A stretch of 25,050 bases of DNA from 4484-232 sp964486555 (GTDB lineage Bacteria > Thermotogota > Thermotogae > Thermotogales > Thermotogaceae), in the NCBI GenBank assembly GCA_964486555.1, contig CAZANP010000025.1, forward strand, positions 1-25,050. The letters are read 5' to 3'. A program made the position numbers and the translations under genes. The notes under the pieces are model-generated. The model had not been told where the DNA came from. It saw nothing but the letters and a program-made list of their open reading frames with translations, and searched no databases. Below, one piece after another: positions 1-7,614 of the stretch; within the stretch, counting starts at the first letter, position 1; every line of letters starts with the position of its first letter.

Positions 1-677
1 CTTTTCTGGGAACAGCGGTTTTCCTCCCCATCATCCCCTACAACTTTACCAGGACCCCTACAGGTTTTGAAAGTGGTATGGCTTTCATGGAGCCCGACTC
101 CAAAGGACTTCTTGAAAGGTGGCAACACGCGGTCTTGGATATTAGAAACGTTCTAGATGTGGTGGAAAAGAAAGAACTTATAGATAACGTTACCCTCATG
201 GGTTACAGTCTGGGTGGGATGCTCGCAACGCTGGTGAGTGCTTTTGATGAAAGGGTCAAAAAGTTAATACTGATAGCAACGGGTGGAAACCCTCACAGAA
301 TATACTGGGAAAGCCCTGTTGGGAAGTATTTCAGAGAGAGAGTTTCAAAAGGTGAAAAAATCTGTTTCAGAGATAAAGATAGTTGCTACAGAGCACTCGA
401 AAACATTCCAGCGTTTTCCAGCTTGAAGGAACTTTTAAACTCAAATACCCCACCATGTGTCAAATTCGATCCCGCAAAATTCGCACCATTCGTGAAAGCG
501 GAAAAGATAATATTCTTTCAGGCTGCTTTTGATCACGTCATACCAAAAGAATCTGCTGAAAGTTTATGGAAAGCTTTGGGAAAACCAAGGCGGAAGATCC
601 TGGCAGGAGGCCATGTAACGGCTCTAGCTACCAGAACTCTTATGGTTCTCCGTATCCTCAGGTTCCTGAAGAATTAA
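1..677 (+). CDS. Alpha/beta hydrolase family protein, 5'-truncated by the window edge
   Basis: The reading frame is open from base 3 to the stop at 677, so the first Met at 78 is internal and the N-terminus lies outside the window. The visible part shows an alpha/beta-hydrolase C-terminal half. It has a PYNFTRT strand upstream of the nucleophile region, the nucleophile elbow GYSLGG (GxSxG, Ser nucleophile), a probable catalytic acid in AAFDHVIP and a probable catalytic His in GGHVTAL. No signal peptide can be judged. The substrate is unknown; esterases, dienelactone-hydrolase-like enzymes and peptidases share this fold. It is a paralogue of the convergent neighbour at 624-1625: the blocks PYN(F/Y)TRT, LW(K/R)(A/E)LGKPR and GHVT are shared. 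The last 54 bases overlap that gene on the opposite strand. Confidence 0.85.
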   Translation, partial: FLGTAVFLPIIPYNFTRTPTGFESGMAFMEPDSKGLLERWQHAVLDIRNVLDVVEKKELIDNVTLMGYSLGGMLATLVSAFDERVKKLILIATGGNPHRIYWESPVGKYFRERVSKGEKICFRDKDSCYRALENIPAFSSLKELLNSNTPPCVKFDPAKFAPFVKAEKIIFFQAAFDHVIPKESAESLWKALGKPRRKILAGGHVTALATRTLMVLRILRFLKN

Positions 678-1625
678 CGGTTCTTCAAGAATTTCCTTAG
701 GTGGAAGAACTTTGAGACCCATCAAGTATATGATCCATTTCGCAAAGATGTATTCGAATGGAAGCCATGTCACATGACCTATGGGTATCACACGTTTCCT
801 TGGTTTTCCAAGTTCCCTCCATAGATCCTTCCTTGAAGAGTAGGGAAGTGCTCTATCAAACAGGGCATCGATGAATCTCACTCTGTTTGGATCCAAGCTG
901 TGGGCAAAGACGAGGGGGTCGTACTTCATGAAGGTTGGTACGTTCTCATTCAGTATTTCGTGAGAGCTCTTAGTTCTCAAGATGGGTAGAAGTCTCTCGT
1001 ATAGCCTCTTCATTTCCTCTCGATCCCAAGGAAGTCTCCTTTTTACGAAACCTGATATGGGACTCTTCCATATCATGTGATGCCATCCACCCCCGGTTGT
1101 CATCAGTACGAGGCGGGAAAACCTCTTCATTCGATCCAGGGCAGCCACGATAACGGCGACCATCCCTCCGAGACAGTACCCTATCAAGACGTTGTTATCT
1201 GACCAAACCCTCATCGATTCTAGAAGATCCACTGTGCTCAGAGTATCAACGACAGCGTGATCCCATGCTCTCACAGCGTTCTCCGTATGTATCTCCAAAA
1301 AATCTTTCCCACTCATGGATCTGTCCTTAGTCCTTGTGTAATTGTAAGGTAATATCAGTATACCCGTGGTTATACCCGCGGCCGACAGGTGCGCTCCCAT
1401 TTTCAAAAAGAATGGTATGTTTCTGCTGCCAAGACCGTGCAGTATGAGGGCACTTCCACTTGATTTTCCTCTTCTCGGCCTGAAGAGGTAGAGTTCCACG
1501 ATCTCAGTTCCTTTCGCAGGTGAGTGGTACAGAGTTGGAAATTTTATGATAGAGCACCTGTATCTCCTTCCTCTCAGAAAATACCCACTCGTGAAATCCA
1601 TTCTTCTCTTCTCGTATTCGTACAT
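624..1625 (-). CDS. Alpha/beta hydrolase with Cys in the nucleophile elbow (GYCLGG)
   Basis: This 333-residue protein is chosen from ATG 1625 (MYEYEKRRMDF). That start has AAGGGGA seven bases upstream and a good sigma-A promoter about 20 bases before it. A longer frame back to 1769 would run through the promoter and overlap the divergent kinase gene. The protein has an HGLGS segment (oxyanion-type HG motif), LPYNYTRT, the elbow GYCLGG, an acid candidate in ALFDRALP and a His candidate in IGHVTWL. GYCxGG with Cys as nucleophile is typical of dienelactone hydrolases, but overall similarity is closest to the adjacent Ser-type paralogue. The C-terminal tail of about 20 residues (after PPKEIL) is encoded antisense to the neighbour's C-terminus and has no counterpart there. 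The substrate is not predictable. It is probably cytosolic, as no signal peptide is visible. Confidence 0.82.
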   Translation of the reverse strand: MYEYEKRRMDFTSGYFLRGRRYRCSIIKFPTLYHSPAKGTEIVELYLFRPRRGKSSGSALILHGLGSRNIPFFLKMGAHLSAAGITTGILILPYNYTRTKDRSMSGKDFLEIHTENAVRAWDHAVVDTLSTVDLLESMRVWSDNNVLIGYCLGGMVAVIVAALDRMKRFSRLVLMTTGGGWHHMIWKSPISGFVKRRLPWDREEMKRLYERLLPILRTKSSHEILNENVPTFMKYDPLVFAHSLDPNRVRFIDALFDRALPYSSRKDLWRELGKPRKRVIPIGHVTWLPFEYIFAKWIIYLMGLKVLPPKEILEEPLILQEPEDTENHKSSGS

Positions 1626-1652
1626 TCTCTCATCCCCTTGAAACGTGTTAAT

Positions 1653-1681
1653 ATAATAATACTTGTGAAGATCGAGTGCAA
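1653..1681 (-). promoter_or_regulatory. Sigma-A-type promoter for the Cys-type hydrolase
   Basis: On the minus strand TTGCAC (1681-1676) and TATTAT (1658-1653) are separated by exactly 17 bases. Transcription would start near 1646, about 20 bases before ATG 1625. This supports the short start for that gene. Confidence 0.6.
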
Positions 1682-1726
1682 GGTGTCCTTTATAAATTCC
1701 CATCGGAAAGGTGGTAGAAAGACCCC

Positions 1727-2683
1727 GTGAGATATTTCCTCGGTGTGGATGGTGGTGGGACCAAAACACAAGCTGTCCTTGTGACTGAGGATGGAAGGCT
1801 CGTTTCAGAGAGAACAGGAGGCCCTACGAACATACTGGAGAATGGTGAAGAAATATTCAAGGAAAACATGGAAGATATTTTGAAACCGCTTTTGATGAAA
1901 GCTAAGGGAGAGGTAATATCGTGCCTTGGAATTCCTGCTGTCGGTGAGTTCAGGGACAGTGAAAGGATCATATCCAGGATCGTGGAATCAACTGTCGGGT
2001 TAAAACCCTCCCTCGTTGTAAACGATGTTGTCGTCGGTTGGGCGAGTGGAACCCTTGGGCGAGATGGAATTCATATCGTTTCTGGAACGGGAGCGATCGT
2101 CTATGGAAGACACGGGGGAAAAGAGACAAGGGTTAGTGGATGGGGAAGTATCATTGGAGATGAGGGAAGCGCTTATCACATAGGTGTTGAAACGCTCAGA
2201 GTGGTGAGTAAACAACTGGATGGGAGACTTGAAAAAACAGAACTGTGTGATTTCGTATTCAAGAAACTCAATTTCAAAGATCACTACGATTTCATTCAAT
2301 GGATATACGATCCACATTCTGACAGGAGGTCTAAAATCGCTTCGGTCGCTGTTTTAACATACGAAATGGCGAAAAAGGGTGATAAATTCGCTCTCGAGAT
2401 TCTTGAGAGAGCCTCTGAGGAACTCGCATGTGCTGTTATAACGGCTGCCAAGAAATTGGAGCTGAGTGATCCTTTAGTTTCATGCAGCGGGAGTGTCCTT
2501 GTGAAGAACGAGATAGTGAGAAAAAAATTCGAAGAGATTGTCAAAAAGAGTATGAACGCAAAAATTGTGACAGCGAAGTTAAAGCCCGTTTTAGGTGGAG
2601 TGATACTCGCTATGAAGCATGTTTTAGGCGATATACCCGAAGCGATCATCAGAAGATTGGAAGAAGCGAACGAAATGATATGA
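1727..2683 (+). CDS. BadF/BadG/BcrA-type sugar kinase (N-acetylglucosamine kinase-like)
   Basis: This 318-residue protein of the ASKHA (actin/hexokinase/Hsp70) fold phosphorylates a sugar, or perhaps another small substrate, with ATP. The phosphate-1 loop is DGGGTKT (residues 8-14). An NDVVVGWASG segment follows, then the phosphate-2 type VSGTGAI and the GWGSIIGDEGSAYHIG block characteristic of GlcNAc/glucosamine kinases of this family. Late in the protein, SCSGSV and PVLGGV resemble the adenosine-binding region. It starts at GTG 1727 after a GGAAAGGTGG box. Divergent from the hydrolase, it stands alone and ends at a bidirectional terminator. No sugar-specific partner is adjacent, so the substrate stays open. 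Upstream, TTGTGA (1663) and TATAAA (1691) are badly spaced, so no promoter is called. Confidence 0.85.
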   Translation: MRYFLGVDGGGTKTQAVLVTEDGRLVSERTGGPTNILENGEEIFKENMEDILKPLLMKAKGEVISCLGIPAVGEFRDSERIISRIVESTVGLKPSLVVNDVVVGWASGTLGRDGIHIVSGTGAIVYGRHGGKETRVSGWGSIIGDEGSAYHIGVETLRVVSKQLDGRLEKTELCDFVFKKLNFKDHYDFIQWIYDPHSDRRSKIASVAVLTYEMAKKGDKFALEILERASEELACAVITAAKKLELSDPLVSCSGSVLVKNEIVRKKFEEIVKKSMNAKIVTAKLKPVLGGVILAMKHVLGDIPEAIIRRLEEANEMI

Positions 2684-2709
2684 AAGAACCCGGCTTTCGC
2701 CGGGTTCTT
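2684..2709. terminator. Bidirectional terminator between the sugar kinase and pgk-tpi
   Basis: An 11-bp perfect stem (AAGAACCCGGC with GCCGGGTTCTT, loop TTTC) lies between two convergent genes. It starts one base after the kinase stop and ends on the tpi stop codon. U-rich stretches follow the GC core on both strands (TTCTTCACTTT on plus, TTCTTTCAT on minus), as expected for a shared rho-independent terminator. Confidence 0.8.
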
Positions 2710-3476
2710 CACTTTATAACCTTTTCCATAATTCTTGCAAGTTCCACAAAGCTTTCTTTAAGACTCGCCCCTCCAACAAGGCCTCCATCTATATCCTTTT
2801 GAACGATGAGGCCGAAGTAATTATTAGGTTTTATGCTTCCTCCATAGAGAATTCTAACATTTTCAGAAACCTCTTCATCGTACATATCCTTTAGGAGTTG
2901 CCTTATAAAGCTGTGTACCTCTTGAGCCTGATCAGGTGTTGCAACGACACCTGTTCCGATAGCCCATACTGGCTCATATGCTATCACCACTTTCAAAGCA
3001 TCTTCTTTAGAAAGACCGTTGAATCCTTCTCTTACCTGTTTTTCCACGACACAGAAGGTCAGGCCCTTCTTCCTCTCTTCCAACGTTTCACCGACACAGA
3101 AGATGGGAGTCATATCGTTCTCTATAACCGCTTTTATTTTCTTGTTTATGAGCTCATCGTTCTCTTTGAAAATCCTTCTTCTTTCAGAGTGACCCACGAT
3201 CACATATTCCACTCCGACTTCTTTCAACATTATTGGAGATATCTCACCCGTGAATGCTCCCTCTTTTTCAAAGAACACGTTCTGAGCGCCAAGCTTTATG
3301 TTCCTACCTCTGAGCATGTCCCCAATTTCAGAAAGAGCCGTGAAGGGAGGACATATCACTATTTCGAAGGATTCTATATCTGCTAGCTCATTCAAGAGCA
3401 AAGAAACGAACTTCTTCGCCTCTGCTATGGTTTTATGCATTTTCCAGTTTCCTGCAAGTATCAGTCTACGTTTTGT
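2709..3476 (-). CDS. tpiA: Triosephosphate isomerase, translated as a -1 frameshift extension of PGK
   Basis: Triosephosphate isomerase interconverts dihydroxyacetone phosphate and glyceraldehyde-3-phosphate. The frame contains all family landmarks: AGNWKM (substrate Asn and catalytic Lys) at the beginning, VGHSERR (catalytic His), AYEPVWAIGTG (catalytic Glu plus flexible loop 6), and YGGSIK with GGLVGGASL (phosphate binding). The first Met in frame (3440) lies after the catalytic Lys, and there is no ATG, GTG or TTG and no ribosome binding site ahead of it. The domain therefore cannot start independently as a full enzyme. Reading back through ACA 3476 joins the A9 run at the end of pgk in the -1 frame, giving a predicted 654-residue PGK-TIM. 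That matches the known bifunctional enzyme of Thermotoga maritima. It ends at the bidirectional terminator. Confidence 0.93.
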   Translation of the reverse strand, partial: TKRRLILAGNWKMHKTIAEAKKFVSLLLNELADIESFEIVICPPFTALSEIGDMLRGRNIKLGAQNVFFEKEGAFTGEISPIMLKEVGVEYVIVGHSERRRIFKENDELINKKIKAVIENDMTPIFCVGETLEERKKGLTFCVVEKQVREGFNGLSKEDALKVVIAYEPVWAIGTGVVATPDQAQEVHSFIRQLLKDMYDEEVSENVRILYGGSIKPNNYFGLIVQKDIDGGLVGGASLKESFVELARIMEKVIK

Positions 3477-4672
3477 TTTTTTTTATCCGCGATACTCGCG
3501 ATTCCTGGGAGTTCCTTCCCTTCAAGAAATTCCAGGGAAGCCCCTCCACCTGTTGAGACATGGGAAAATTTGTCAGAAAGACCGAATTTATTCACAGCTG
3601 CTGCCGTGTCTCCTCCTCCTATCACAGTCGTGGCGCCTTTTTCTGTCAGAGAAGCTATGGCAAGAGCTATCTGTTTTGTACCTTCTGAGAAATCTTCGAT
3701 TTCGAAAACACCCATTGGTCCATTCCACACCACAGTTTTTGCACCTTCAAGTTTGCTTTTGAAGAGCTCGATAGATTCTGGCCCTATATCCAATCCCATC
3801 CAACCTTCAGGAATACCATCATCTATCTTGACCACTTTCTTTTCAACGCCTCCCTCCAGCTTCTGAGCTATCACAGCATCGGTTGGAAGAACTATCTCGA
3901 CACCCCTTTCCTTAGCTTTATCCAAAATTTCTTTCGCTACATCCAATTTGTCCTCTTCATATCTTGAAGAGCCTATTTCTTTTCCAAGAACCTTGAGGAA
4001 CGTGAACATCATCGCACCGCCGATGAGTATCTTATCAGCTTTCTCAAGAAGGTTGTTTATGACACCTATCTTATCTGAAACTTTGGCACCACCTAAAACG
4101 ACGACATAGGGTTTTTCCGGCTCATACGTGACTTTCGAGAGGAACTTTATTTCCTTCTCCATCAAAAAGCCTGCGACACTCGGTATGAACTGAGCTATTC
4201 CAACGTTAGAAGCGTGGGCTCTGTGAGCGGTTCCGAAAGCATCGTTCACATGGATATCCGCAAGACTTGCCCATTCTTTTGCAAGCTCTGGCTCGTTCTT
4301 CGTCTCACCTGGATGAAACCTCGTGTTTTCAAGGAGAATAACCCCACCCTCTTTTAAATTCTCAACAGCTTTCTTCACCTCATCGCCGACAGGTTTCGGG
4401 ACGAAGGTGACCTCCTCACCAAGCAGCTCAGAAAGTCTCTTTGCAACTGGTTTCAAAGAAAGGCTGGGATCCTCTTTACCCTTGGGTCTTCCAAGGTGGG
4501 AAAGAAGAATGAGCTTGGCACCTTGCTCGAGAACATACTTTATCGTTGGAAGAGCCCTTCTTATCCTGGTATCATCTGCGACCTCTCCATCCTTTATAGG
4601 AACGTTGAAATCAACTCTCATTATGACTTTTTTCCCTTTCAAATCAACATCCCTCACTGTGAGCTTTTCCAC
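3461..4672 (-). CDS. pgk: Phosphoglycerate kinase (also the N-terminal half of a PGK-TIM fusion)
   Basis: Phosphoglycerate kinase transfers phosphate from 1,3-bisphosphoglycerate to ADP in glycolysis. The zero-frame product has 403 residues. Family motifs are clear: MRVDFNVP, LLSHLGRPKG, ENTRFHPGE, LGGAKVSDK, VVWNGPMGVFE, IGGGDTAAA and STGGGASLEFLEGKELPGI. GTG 4672 (MEKLTVRDVDLKG) is chosen because AGGAGGTGA at 4686-4678 precedes it with normal spacing. GTG 4681 lies within that box and ATG 4678 is too close to it. The zero frame ends ...ADKKKQNVD just past the A9 run, and a fraction of ribosomes is inferred to slip into tpi there. It lies immediately downstream of gap. Confidence 0.95.
   Translation of the reverse strand: MEKLTVRDVDLKGKKVIMRVDFNVPIKDGEVADDTRIRRALPTIKYVLEQGAKLILLSHLGRPKGKEDPSLSLKPVAKRLSELLGEEVTFVPKPVGDEVKKAVENLKEGGVILLENTRFHPGETKNEPELAKEWASLADIHVNDAFGTAHRAHASNVGIAQFIPSVAGFLMEKEIKFLSKVTYEPEKPYVVVLGGAKVSDKIGVINNLLEKADKILIGGAMMFTFLKVLGKEIGSSRYEEDKLDVAKEILDKAKERGVEIVLPTDAVIAQKLEGGVEKKVVKIDDGIPEGWMGLDIGPESIELFKSKLEGAKTVVWNGPMGVFEIEDFSEGTKQIALAIASLTEKGATTVIGGGDTAAAVNKFGLSDKFSHVSTGGGASLEFLEGKELPGIASIADKKKQNVD
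3476..3484 (-). other. Slippery A9 run for -1 frameshift joining pgk and tpi
   Basis: On the minus strand the codons GAT AAA AAA AAA CAA contain nine consecutive A. This satisfies the A AAA AAA slippery heptamer with full re-pairing of both tRNA-Lys. Zero frame stops at TGA 3463-3461; a -1 shift continues AAA|ACA AAA CGT directly into the start of TIM. Transcriptional slippage adding one A would give the same product. An AGGAA box about 17 bases upstream could act as a stimulator, but that is weak. No strong downstream hairpin was noticed. Confidence 0.85.
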
Positions 4673-4693
4673 AACCATCACCTCCTACAAAAC

Positions 4694-4718
4694 GTGAGGG
4701 TGGATCATCCACCCTCAC
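4694..4718. terminator. Hairpin between gap and pgk, overlapping the gap stop codon
   Basis: This is a 25-base perfect inverted repeat, GTGAGGGTGGAT and ATCCACCCTCAC around one central base. It covers the gap stop codon and ends eight bases before the pgk Shine-Dalgarno. On the minus strand only GTTTTG follows, a poor U-tract, so it more likely partly attenuates, blocks 3' degradation or marks processing between gap and pgk. On the plus strand ATTTTTAT follows, so it could stop antisense transcripts. Confidence 0.6.
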
Positions 4719-5713
4719 ATTTTTATCAACATCTCCAAGGTATCCACAACTCTGTTACTGTATCCGTACTCGTTATCGTACCACGAGAACACCTTCACGA
4801 GATTCCCCTTCACGTTGGTAAGGGTAGCATCGAATATACCGGAGTAGGGTGTTCCGACTATATCGCTGCTGACTATGGGATCTTCGTTGTATGCTATGAT
4901 CCCCTTGAGTTTCCCTTCAGTTACTTCCTTCATGACAGAGTTGATCTCTTCAACGGTGGTTTCCTTTTCAACCACAGCGACGAAGTCCGTTATAGAACCA
5001 TCGGGAACGGGAACTCTCAAGGCAACTCCATCCAGTTTCCCCTTTAGCTCAGGAACGACTAGAGCAACAGCCTTCGCAGCACCGGTCGTTGTGGGAATCG
5101 TGTTTATAGCCGCAGCCCTTGCCCTTCTCAAATCCCTGTGAGGAAGGTCAAGAACCCTCTGATCGTTAGTGTAAGCGTGAATGGTCGTTAAAAATCCCCA
5201 CTGGATTCCAAAATGCTCATGAAGGACCTTGACTATTGGTGCTATCGAGTTCGTTGTACAGGATGCGCAGGATATGATGGTGTGCTCAGGTTTCAGCAGA
5301 TCTTCGTTACATCCTATGACTATGGTCACATCCTCTCCCTTGGCAGGGGCTGTTATTATGACCTTTTTAGCTCCCGCTTTAAGATGGAGCTCAGCTTTTT
5401 CCCTGGTTCTAAAAATTCCTGTTGATTCTATAACTATGTCTACACCCAGATCTTTCCATGGGAGTTGAGATGGGTCTGGTTGTGCGAGAACCTTTATCTC
5501 CTTCCCGTCTATGATGAGACTTTCAGGTGTGTAGCTCACCTCTCCTTTGAACTTTCCATGAACGGAATCGTACTTAAAAAGGTTCGCAAGCGTCTTTGTG
5601 TCAGTCAAATCGTTGATGACCACTACTTCGATATCTGGATTCTTCCTTTCATGGATGATCCTGTAGACCAATCTTCCTATCCTTCCGAAACCGTTGATAG
5701 CAACTCTCGCCAT
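4715..5713 (-). CDS. gap: Glyceraldehyde-3-phosphate dehydrogenase, type I, NAD-dependent
   Basis: This 332-residue cytosolic glycolytic enzyme oxidises and phosphorylates glyceraldehyde-3-phosphate with NAD. The N-terminal Rossmann motif is INGFGRIGR (residues 6-14). INDLTD places an Asp (D35) where NAD-preferring enzymes have one. SCASCTTN carries the catalytic Cys (C152), and TTIHAYTND holds the catalytic His (H179). RAARAAAINTIPTTTG-like anion-site sequence and the C-terminal SWYDNEYGYSNRV are present. ATG 5713 follows AAGGAGG with normal spacing. The gene is 28 bases downstream of ybaB and just upstream of pgk, in the same order as in T. maritima. Full length, with no anomaly seen. Confidence 0.97.
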   Translation of the reverse strand: MARVAINGFGRIGRLVYRIIHERKNPDIEVVVINDLTDTKTLANLFKYDSVHGKFKGEVSYTPESLIIDGKEIKVLAQPDPSQLPWKDLGVDIVIESTGIFRTREKAELHLKAGAKKVIITAPAKGEDVTIVIGCNEDLLKPEHTIISCASCTTNSIAPIVKVLHEHFGIQWGFLTTIHAYTNDQRVLDLPHRDLRRARAAAINTIPTTTGAAKAVALVVPELKGKLDGVALRVPVPDGSITDFVAVVEKETTVEEINSVMKEVTEGKLKGIIAYNEDPIVSSDIVGTPYSGIFDATLTNVKGNLVKVFSWYDNEYGYSNRVVDTLEMLIKM

Positions 5714-5741
5714 TCTTTCATCCCTCCTTCTGATATGTATT

Positions 5742-6095
5742 TCAAATGATCCCTGGTATCCCGAATTGCTGAGAGATTTTTTCGGTCTCCTCCTGACGTT
5801 TTTCTTCGATCCTTCTCATTGTCTCGTTTACAGCCGCTATTAAGAGATCCTTCAACATATCCACGTCCTCTGCAACATCTGGATCTATTTCTATATCCTT
5901 TATCTCGTAGTTACAAGTCGCTTTGACCTTGACAGCCCCTCCGCCAGCGGAAGCCTCTACTTCGATCTCTGAAAAACTCTCCTCCAGCTCCTTCATCTTC
6001 TTTTGAAACTCTTCTTGAAGTTTCATCATCTCTTTCAGGAGTTTCTCTCCTTTTCCTCCATAACTTCTACCGCCAAACCCCTTTATCTTCTTCAT
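5742..6095 (-). CDS. ybaB: YbaB/EbfC family nucleoid-associated protein
   Basis: This small DNA-binding protein of about 117 residues usually accompanies dnaX. It has a basic, Gly-rich N-terminus (KKIKGFGGRSYGGKG), then an amphipathic coiled-coil helix (KLLKEMMKLQEEFQKKMKE). A beta sheet follows with the family's AGGGAVKVKATCNYEIKDIEIDPDV block, then a C-terminal helix. ATG 6095 is preferred over GTG 6110 because GAGGAG, within the end of dnaX, lies seven bases before it. It follows the dnaX stop by a few bases, indicating translational coupling. The N-terminal Gly/Lys extension is longer than in Escherichia coli YbaB. Confidence 0.88.
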   Translation of the reverse strand: MKKIKGFGGRSYGGKGEKLLKEMMKLQEEFQKKMKELEESFSEIEVEASAGGGAVKVKATCNYEIKDIEIDPDVAEDVDMLKDLLIAAVNETMRRIEEKRQEETEKISQQFGIPGII

Positions 6096-6099
6096 CTTC

Positions 6100-7566
6100 T
6101 CACTCCTCACCTTCTATTTCAACTCTTCCAGGGAAAAGCCTTAAGATCTTGTTCACAACCTCTTCCACCGTTTCCTTCTCGGTTCTGAGTTTCAGGGATA
6201 TATCGGCAACTTTCCCCATCTTGCTGTTGAAGATATTTTCAAGCTCTGGTAGTTTCTTTTTCAGGATTTCGTAATGAAAAGCTTTGGTACTATCGAAGAT
6301 GACCTCCACTTTGCTATCTGAGATCTTAACGTCCGCTAGGGCCAGTGCAACGAATACAGAGAGATCTCCTTTTTCTTTCAACTCCTCTAGAACTTCTTCT
6401 AAAATCCCTTTCTCTTCTTTCGTTTCTTCAGTTACTTTTTCCTTTGATACTTTCTTCTCCTCTTCAGAGGGTTTCTCCCTGATCACAACCTTCTCTTTTT
6501 TCTCTTCTTTCTTCTCTTCCTTTTCTACCACTTCTTCCTTCAAGAACTTGGAAGCTATGTAGGAGGATCCCACCCTGCATATCAACCTTTTTTCCTCAAA
6601 GAACCTTATCTCTCTCATGAGATTCATGAGTTGCCTGGCAAGCTGTATCAAAATTTGATGGCTGATATCGTACGTTCTGCGGGTTCTCTCTATATCATCA
6701 AGAATATCTTTCACAGCTTCCTGCAAGAGAAGTTCAAGATCTTTCCCGCTGTAGTACACCTTGTCCACTACTTCTAAAACTTCTTCCAGCTTCCCTTCTA
6801 TGATGGACAGGACGTACTTTCTCACCAGATCGAGTGGTATAAGGCCTAAGGCTTTCTCAACATCCTCCAGTGTGATCTTGCCGCCAGCAGAGAATTTCCA
6901 GACCTGCTCCAGAAGTGTCAAAGCATCCCTCATACCACCTTCTGCTCTTCTTGCCAAGAATCTTAGAGCGTCTTCTTCTATCTCCATACCTTCTTTTGAA
7001 GACACTTCCTTCAATCTTTCAAAAATCAGATTCTCAGGAAGGTTCTTGAATTCCAAAACTTGGCATCTTGAGACTATAGTAGAAGGGACTTTTTCCAGAT
7101 TCGTGGTTGCAAGAACAAAAACGACATGCTCAGGTGGTTCTTCTAATGTCTTCAAAAGAGCGTTGAAAGCTTCCTTCGTTAACATATGAACTTCGTCTAT
7201 TATGTACACCTTGTATTTTCCTTCGATTGGACGGTATCCAGCTGCTTCTCTGATCCTTCTTATTTCGTCAATTCCTCTGTTGGAAGCTGCATCGAGTTCC
7301 ACAACATCCATGAAGGTCCCTTCATCTATGGCCAAACATGACTGACATCGATTGCAAGGCTCGGCACCTTTTCTGCTCTCGCAATTCAAGGATTTCGCTA
7401 GAATACGAGCTGTGGTGGTCTTTCCCGTTCCTCTTGGGCCAGCGAATATATACGCATGAGCCACTCTGTCCATTTTTAACGCATTTGTGAGAACTTTTTT
7501 TACATGATCTTGCCCAACTATCTCTGAAAAACTCTTGGGTCTGTATTTCCTGTACAGAACCTCCAC
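6100..7566 (-). CDS. dnaX: DNA polymerase III clamp-loader subunit (gamma/tau)
   Basis: This ATP-dependent clamp loader subunit of 488 residues has an N-terminal LYRKYRP signature, Walker A GPRGTGKT (43-50), a four-Cys zinc module (C62, C71, C74, C77), Walker B/DEVH at 124-127 and an arginine-finger SRC motif near 167. A helical collar domain extends to about residue 340, followed by a strongly charged Lys/Glu linker. A short C-terminal domain resembles the T. maritima protein. GTG 7566 (MEVLYRKYRP) is chosen because the GAGGTGA box is correctly spaced for it; GTG 7575 overlaps that box. It is much shorter than E. coli tau (643 residues), so the polymerase-binding region is reduced. It is first in the operon dnaX-ybaB-gap-pgk/tpi. 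Confidence 0.95.
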   Translation of the reverse strand: MEVLYRKYRPKSFSEIVGQDHVKKVLTNALKMDRVAHAYIFAGPRGTGKTTTARILAKSLNCESRKGAEPCNRCQSCLAIDEGTFMDVVELDAASNRGIDEIRRIREAAGYRPIEGKYKVYIIDEVHMLTKEAFNALLKTLEEPPEHVVFVLATTNLEKVPSTIVSRCQVLEFKNLPENLIFERLKEVSSKEGMEIEEDALRFLARRAEGGMRDALTLLEQVWKFSAGGKITLEDVEKALGLIPLDLVRKYVLSIIEGKLEEVLEVVDKVYYSGKDLELLLQEAVKDILDDIERTRRTYDISHQILIQLARQLMNLMREIRFFEEKRLICRVGSSYIASKFLKEEVVEKEEKKEEKKEKVVIREKPSEEEKKVSKEKVTEETKEEKGILEEVLEELKEKGDLSVFVALALADVKISDSKVEVIFDSTKAFHYEILKKKLPELENIFNSKMGKVADISLKLRTEKETVEEVVNKILRLFPGRVEIEGEE

Positions 7567-7614
7567 GAAAATCACCTCAAAAGCCTTATGATAAAATAAA
7601 TCTTGCTTAATAGG

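Noticed and set aside
1663..1696. TTGTGA and TATAAA as a promoter for the sugar kinase
   Set aside because: Spacing is 20-22 bases, outside the normal 16-18 range. The kinase promoter remains unassigned.
1574..1769. Longer starts for the minus-strand hydrolase, and an extra small gene over the same bases
   Set aside because: They run through a good promoter and across the start of the divergent kinase gene. Start 1625 has a ribosome binding site.
6496..6501. A6 run in the dnaX linker as a gamma/tau frameshift site
   Set aside because: The zero frame is GAG AAA AAA GAG, so the P-site tRNA would re-pair with GAA and mismatch. The -1 frame does stop after about 10 codons, but the slippery geometry is poor and there is no clear stimulator.
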